Shown one piece after another: positions 59,936 to 64,000 of a stretch of DNA of 64,000 nucleotides (its first letter is position 1; the number at the start of each line of letters is the position of its first letter). A program made the translations under genes and the position numbers. Below the pieces are notes generated by a model, which made no database searches, had not been told where the DNA came from, and was given only the letters and a program-made list of their open reading frames with translations. Source of the stretch: Polynucleobacter ibericus (GTDB lineage Bacteria; Pseudomonadota; Gammaproteobacteria; Burkholderiales; Burkholderiaceae); NCBI RefSeq assembly GCF_018687955.1, contig NZ_CP061309.1, positions 863,564 through 927,563 on the forward strand, read 5' to 3'.

Positions 59936-60484
59936 ATGAAATTTTTATTTGACCTATTTCCTATCATCTTATTTTTTATCGCCTTTAAATTTGGCGATAT
60001 CTATACAGCGACGATAGTGGCGATGGTAGCCACTATTGGACAGATTCTTTGGGTTTACTACCGCCACCGTAAAATCGACGCCATGCAATGGGTCAGTTTA
60101 GTGATGATTCTGGTGTTTGGTAGCCTCACTATCTTCCTGCATGACAAAACATTTATTCAGTTAAAGCCTACTGCCCTATATTGGCTCTTTTCTGGCGCCC
60201 TATTCGTTAGTGCTCAGTTCTTTCAAAAGAACTGGATACAAGTACTAATGGGTAAACAGGTAACCCTGAAAGCTAAAAGTGCCCCCTCTGTATGGCATAC
60301 CCTGAACAAGGCCTGGGCACTTTTCTTTTTCTTCATGGGCGCCTTGAATCTTTACATTGCTTTTGAATTCTCAGAAGAAACCTGGGTCAACTTTAAGTTA
60401 TTTGGCAGTACAGGCTTGTTGTTAGTATTTGTCATTGCTCAAGGAGTTTGGCTCTCCAAGCATATGGAGCATCCAAGCGAATGA
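59936..60484 (+). CDS. yciB: Inner membrane-spanning protein YciB (septation protein A)
   Basis: 182 residues with five predicted membrane helices. The start KFLFDLFPIILFFIAFK, the PTALYWLFSG stretch and the VWHTLNKAWALFF segment are diagnostic. Family members take part in envelope integrity and septation. The stop overlaps the bolA ATG (ATGA). Confidence 0.94.
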   Translation: MKFLFDLFPIILFFIAFKFGDIYTATIVAMVATIGQILWVYYRHRKIDAMQWVSLVMILVFGSLTIFLHDKTFIQLKPTALYWLFSGALFVSAQFFQKNWIQVLMGKQVTLKAKSAPSVWHTLNKAWALFFFFMGALNLYIAFEFSEETWVNFKLFGSTGLLLVFVIAQGVWLSKHMEHPSE

Positions 60485-60765
60485 GCATTAATCAACAACG
60501 GATAGCTGCTTTTGATGAAGACTTGCGCAAATCTTTTCAGATCCATGCTTTAAAGATTGAAGATGAAAGCCATCTTCATGCAGGGCATGCTGGAGCAGCT
60601 AGCGGCGGTGGCCACTTTCGACTGGAGATTGTTGCTCCAGAATTTAAGGGTTTAAACCTAGTGGCTCGCCATAGAGCGGTTTATGCCGCCCTAAACCGGC
60701 ATATTCCCAAGGAAATACACGCCCTGACTATTTCTGCCCTCTCCCCAGACGAGATTGACAGCTAA
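60481..60765 (+). CDS. bolA: BolA-family protein
   Basis: 94 residues. Single BolA/KH-like domain with ALKIEDESHLHAGH and GGGHFRLEIV. Family members pair with monothiol glutaredoxins and influence morphology and iron handling. The start at the yciB stop (ATGA) gives the right N-terminus; an earlier in-frame GTG-type start would extend into yciB without support. Confidence 0.93.
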   Translation: MSINQQRIAAFDEDLRKSFQIHALKIEDESHLHAGHAGAASGGGHFRLEIVAPEFKGLNLVARHRAVYAALNRHIPKEIHALTISALSPDEIDS

Positions 60766-60810
60766 GGCTACTTTAAAATATACCTATCTTTTTATTAACT
60801 ATCAAAAACT

Positions 60811-61605
60811 ATGCTTAATACACGTCAGATTTTCACTATCAGCATTTTGGGCGCCGCCCTCCTTTCCACAAATGGCATGGCACAAAATGCAGTCATTGTG
60901 AATGGCAAATCCATTCCAAAAGCCCAGTTGGATAAGTTGGTACAACGATCTGGCCAGCCTGATAATCCTCAGGTACGTGATCAAGCACGTGAAATGCTGG
61001 TTACTCGTGAGTTAATTTTGCAAGAAGCTGACAAGCGTGGCGTTATTCAGAAGGCAATAGTTCGCGAGCAATTAGAGCAAGCTAAAGTAGGCGTTTTGGT
61101 TGCCGCTGTATTTGAAGACTATGTTGAAAAAGAAGGTGTTGCTGAGGCTGACTTAAAGGCTGCTTATGAATCAGTAAAAGCGCAATACACTGGTAAGGAA
61201 TATCACGTTGAGCATATCTTGGTAGAAAAAGAAGCTGATGCCAAAGCGATCATTGCCCAATTAAAGGCTAGTGCAAAATTTGAAGATATTGCTAAAGCTA
61301 AATCCATTGATCCTGGATCAGCAAAAAATGGTGGCGATCTTGGTTGGGTAAGCGATAAAGCGCTAGTGCCTGAATTTTCTAAGGCTATGGTGCAACTCAA
61401 GAATGGTCAAATCACTGACAAACCCGTTAAATCACAGTTTGGCTGGCACATCATTAAGACGGTTGACTCTCGCGACGTTAAAGCGCCAAGCATGGAAGAG
61501 TTGAAAGACCAGTTAAAACAAATGATCATGTCTGATAAAGAGTGGCAAAAAGCTAAATTCGCAGAGATGATGCAAAAACTGCGTACAAAAGCGAAGATTC
61601 AATAA
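60811..61605 (+). CDS. Periplasmic parvulin-type peptidyl-prolyl isomerase
   Basis: 264 residues. A signal peptide (about 1-24, ending NGMAQ) is followed by a short SurA_N-like helical region (25-125) and one parvulin domain (about 130-225) with EYHVEHILV, the GGDLGWVS motif and FGWHIIK. Similar to PrsA/PpiC-like PPIases that follow yciB-bolA in Burkholderiales. It may supply the isomerase activity that the PpiD-like protein lacks. Converges on the MFS gene 15 bp away. Confidence 0.93.
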   Translation: MLNTRQIFTISILGAALLSTNGMAQNAVIVNGKSIPKAQLDKLVQRSGQPDNPQVRDQAREMLVTRELILQEADKRGVIQKAIVREQLEQAKVGVLVAAVFEDYVEKEGVAEADLKAAYESVKAQYTGKEYHVEHILVEKEADAKAIIAQLKASAKFEDIAKAKSIDPGSAKNGGDLGWVSDKALVPEFSKAMVQLKNGQITDKPVKSQFGWHIIKTVDSRDVKAPSMEELKDQLKQMIMSDKEWQKAKFAEMMQKLRTKAKIQ

Positions 61606-61620
61606 GAGAAATTTATCGCT

Positions 61621-62778
61621 TTATTTGGCGGGGTAATGGCGGGGCCTGAGTTTTTGGATTGCCATACCCGCCAGTCCGCATGCAAACGCGGACATAACAA
61701 ATACATCTCTAGGTTGAGATACTTCCCATATCCAGCCTGCACATAATCCACCCAGTGTTCCACCTAGTCCGTAAGAGATAGTTGCCATTAAGGCCTGACC
61801 TCTTGCTTGTAATGGACCAGTAAACCAACGTTGCAATAATTTTGTGGCAGCACTATGGTGGGCTGCAAAGGTACCGGCATGCATGAGTTGCGCCACGATC
61901 AACACTGAGGTGATCGGCAAAAATGCAATCAACACAAATCGAATCACGCCGACTCCAAAGGCAGCTTGTAATATCACTTCAGCGTCAAGTCTACTCAAAA
62001 CCTTGCTTTGGTAATAAAAGAAAACTACTTCAGCCAAGACCCCTAGAGCCCAGAAGAGTCCAATTTGCAATTTATCGTAACCAAGGTCAGCAAGATAGAG
62101 AGAATAAAAAACATATAACGCTGCATGCGCAAAGATCATAAAGAATCCAGACACCAAGAACCAGCGAACATCTGGATTGAAGAGCACAACCAATAGCTCC
62201 CCTTTTACCATCTTGCGACGCTCCATTTTGGGTTCATGCAAGCAAAAAGTAATGAGTGCCAAAGCCATTAAAACTATGGTGCCAACAATGGGGTATAGCT
62301 CAATACTCTTACGCTGAAATAATTCTCCAGCAGCAAGAACCATGGCAATAAAACCGATAGAGCCCCATAGTCGTAAACGTCCGTAACGTTTATCAAAGGA
62401 ATTATCTTTATATAACGCATGGATGGTGGCAGATTCACCCAGAGGCATTAAGCTGCTAAGGATGGTGTGTAAGACAAACATCCAGATAAAAAATCCAATA
62501 TAGCTCTGCAAAAAATAGATACACAAGAAAACAATTGCAGCTAGGCAAGCGCAAAAGCGAATGATGCTAATGCGATTGGATAGATAGTCTGATAACCACC
62601 CCCAAGAGAAGGGTCCAATAATTCGCGTGACTTGCAACATGGACATTAATGCTGCAATCTCAATGACGCTAAAGCCTCTTTCCAAAAAGAAAAGGCTTGC
62701 ATATGGGGATACCAGCCCAACATATGCAAAATATAAAAAGAAAAAGGACCCGAAGGCCCAGCGAAGCGAAGGCGTCAT
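61621..62778 (-). CDS. MFS transporter, HcaT/LacY-like (3-phenylpropionate transporter family)
   Basis: 385 residues with about 12 membrane helices, of the MFS_1-like family. The N-terminus (RWAFGSFFFLYFAYVGLVSPYA) and the WGWLSDYL loop between helices 2 and 3 match HcaT. The substrate cannot be deduced. It follows aroC on the same strand with 12 bp between them. Confidence 0.83.
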   Translation of the reverse strand: MTPSLRWAFGSFFFLYFAYVGLVSPYASLFFLERGFSVIEIAALMSMLQVTRIIGPFSWGWLSDYLSNRISIIRFCACLAAIVFLCIYFLQSYIGFFIWMFVLHTILSSLMPLGESATIHALYKDNSFDKRYGRLRLWGSIGFIAMVLAAGELFQRKSIELYPIVGTIVLMALALITFCLHEPKMERRKMVKGELLVVLFNPDVRWFLVSGFFMIFAHAALYVFYSLYLADLGYDKLQIGLFWALGVLAEVVFFYYQSKVLSRLDAEVILQAAFGVGVIRFVLIAFLPITSVLIVAQLMHAGTFAAHHSAATKLLQRWFTGPLQARGQALMATISYGLGGTLGGLCAGWIWEVSQPRDVFVMSAFACGLAGMAIQKLRPRHYPAK

Positions 62779-62790
62779 CTAATAGACCAA

Positions 62791-63903
62791 TTAATCGCGA
62801 TAGGCGCCTGGTTGAGCGGCTGGAATGGATGCACTTACAGGCACATCAGCACACTGTGCGCGATGACGTAAGGCATGGTCCATCAGAACAAGTGCCAGCA
62901 TTGCTTCGGCTATTGGAGTGGCGCGAATGCCGACGCAGGGGTCATGTCGACCTTTTGTTTGGACGGTAATAGGTTTTCCATCCAAGTCAATTGATTGCTT
63001 TGGGCTCATAATGCTCGAGGTCGGCTTGATTGCAATCGAGACGCGGATATCTTGACCGCTACTAATGCCGCCAAGAGTGCCGCCTGAGTTGTTCGTTCCA
63101 AAGCCATCAGGGTGAAGTTCGTCGCCATGCTCGCTACCACGTTGGGATACAGACTTGAAGCCAGCGCCAATCTCAACGCCCTTTACCGCATTGATACCCA
63201 TCATCGCGTGTGCAATATCCGCATCCAATTTATCGAACAAAGGCTCACCTAGTCCCGCAGGAACATTGCGAGCACGAACCTCTATACGCGCACCACAGGA
63301 GTCCCCTGCTTTACGCAACTCATCCATGTAAGTCTCAAGCTGAGGGATGATTTCTGCATTTGCAGCAAAGAATGGATTCTTTTCAATTTGAGCAAGATCT
63401 TGAAATGGAATTGCAAGATCTCCCAACTGACTCATATAGCCATAAAATTCGGTGCCGTACTTCTCGTGCAGCCATTTTTTAGCAATTGCTGCTGCAGCAA
63501 CTACTGGTGCAGTTAAACGTGCAGATGAACGACCTCCACCACGGGGATCGCGAATTCCATATTTACTTTGATAGGCGTAATCAGCATGTCCAGGTCGGAA
63601 CGTCTGCAAAATATCGCCGTAGTCTTGACTCCGTTGATCGGTATTGCGAATCAACAAAGCAATTGGTGTTCCAGTGGTTTTGCCTTCGAATACCCCGGAA
63701 AGGATCTCGACTTTATCCTCTTCCTTGCGCTGTGTAACATGACGAGATGTACCGGGTTTGCGGCGATCCAAATCTAACTGGATGTCAGACTCGGAGAGAT
63801 TCATACCTGGCGGGCAACCATCAACAACCGCTCCGATTGCGGGACCGTGGGATTCACCAAAAGTGGTGACAGTAAAAAGAAGGCCTAATGTATTTCCTGA
63901 CAT
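62791..63903 (-). CDS. aroC: Chorismate synthase
   Basis: Last step of the shikimate pathway, eliminating phosphate from EPSP with reduced FMN. 370 residues with the [18 protein letters not shown] start, the [12 protein letters not shown] region and the [12 protein letters not shown] motif. Normal length. The MFS gene lies behind it. Confidence 0.96.
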   Translation of the reverse strand: MSGNTLGLLFTVTTFGESHGPAIGAVVDGCPPGMNLSESDIQLDLDRRKPGTSRHVTQRKEEDKVEILSGVFEGKTTGTPIALLIRNTDQRSQDYGDILQTFRPGHADYAYQSKYGIRDPRGGGRSSARLTAPVVAAAAIAKKWLHEKYGTEFYGYMSQLGDLAIPFQDLAQIEKNPFFAANAEIIPQLETYMDELRKAGDSCGARIEVRARNVPAGLGEPLFDKLDADIAHAMMGINAVKGVEIGAGFKSVSQRGSEHGDELHPDGFGTNNSGGTLGGISSGQDIRVSIAIKPTSSIMSPKQSIDLDGKPITVQTKGRHDPCVGIRATPIAEAMLALVLMDHALRHRAQCADVPVSASIPAAQPGAYRD

Positions 63904-63945
63904 ACCAACATTATGTCATTTGTCGGAAAATGAGGCTAGAACAGC

Positions 63946-64000
63946 TCAGGAAGGCGCTTTTTCGGTGTCTTCCGGCCAATCCCGGATATAGGCCTTCAAC
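63946..64000 (-). CDS. 3' end of an unidentified gene
   Basis: The minus strand keeps an open frame from the window edge to a TGA at 63946-63948, giving the C-terminus LKAYIRDWPEDTEKAPS. It lies upstream of aroC in the same direction with a 42-bp gap. Too short to name. Confidence 0.45.
   Translation of the reverse strand, partial: LKAYIRDWPEDTEKAPS

Overview
The window looks like a contiguous piece of the core chromosome of a small-genome betaproteobacterium of the family Burkholderiaceae, most likely Polynucleobacter. The evidence is a moderately low G+C content by eye, gene orders typical of Burkholderiales (phaC-phaB-phaR-rimO, tig-clpP-clpX-lon, mltG-tmk-holB-tatD, pyrG-kdsA-eno-ftsB), very tight gene packing, and protein sequences that read like Ralstonia/Burkholderia orthologues. 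I see no insertion sequence, prophage, CRISPR array or rRNA operon.

Layout. 1-2.2 kb: 3' part of propionyl-CoA carboxylase alpha and a VOC epimerase-like gene. 2.2-4 kb: tsaB, rimI and a degenerate uracil-DNA-glycosylase-like/HolD-like gene. 4-9.3 kb: lplT and alr (divergent), bamD and rluD-pgeF (divergent with overlapping starts). 9.3-15.1 kb: polyhydroxybutyrate locus phaC-phaB, phaR-rimO and a BktB-type thiolase. 15.1-20.9 kb: serB and mfd (minus), ispD-ispF (plus). 20.9-28.9 kb: tRNA-Leu, the proteostasis block tig-clpP-clpX-lon, tRNA-Val and a PpiD-like protein without its parvulin domain. 28.9-35.1 kb: tesA, an ABC ATPase, purL and a spermidine-synthase-like gene. 35.1-44.9 kb: acnB, a small membrane protein, pyrG-kdsA-eno-ftsB, hslO and gltX. 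44.9-45.3 kb: tRNA-Ala, tRNA-Glu and tRNA-Asp with a strong terminator. 45.3-50 kb: a secreted two-repeat protein, hyi-glxR, an esterase, an HNH protein and DUF3108. 50-55.6 kb (minus): two channel paralogues, an ankyrin protein, tatD, holB, tmk and mltG. 55.6-64 kb: ygfZ, a TANGO2-like gene, a PaaI thioesterase, selO, msrB, yciB, bolA, a parvulin, an MFS transporter, aroC and the 3' end of one more gene.

How the genes fit together. The propionyl-CoA carboxylase, the epimerase-like protein and the pha genes point to carbon storage as poly-3-hydroxyalkanoate with control of propionyl-CoA. Trigger factor, ClpXP, Lon, Hsp33, the periplasmic parvulin, PpiD-like and BamD cover protein folding, turnover and envelope assembly. 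A sigma-32-like promoter lies before lon.

Most unusual points: a tandem pair of channel proteins of which one has lost the potassium selectivity filter, next to a secreted ankyrin protein; a uracil-DNA-glycosylase-like protein without catalytic motifs and with a HolD-like N-terminus; a PpiD homologue with the PPIase domain cleanly absent; a perfect 18-bp palindrome over the acnB promoter; and a DUF3108 gene that may start at CTG. No clearly new multi-gene system is evident. The channel/ankyrin cluster is the best candidate for something undescribed.
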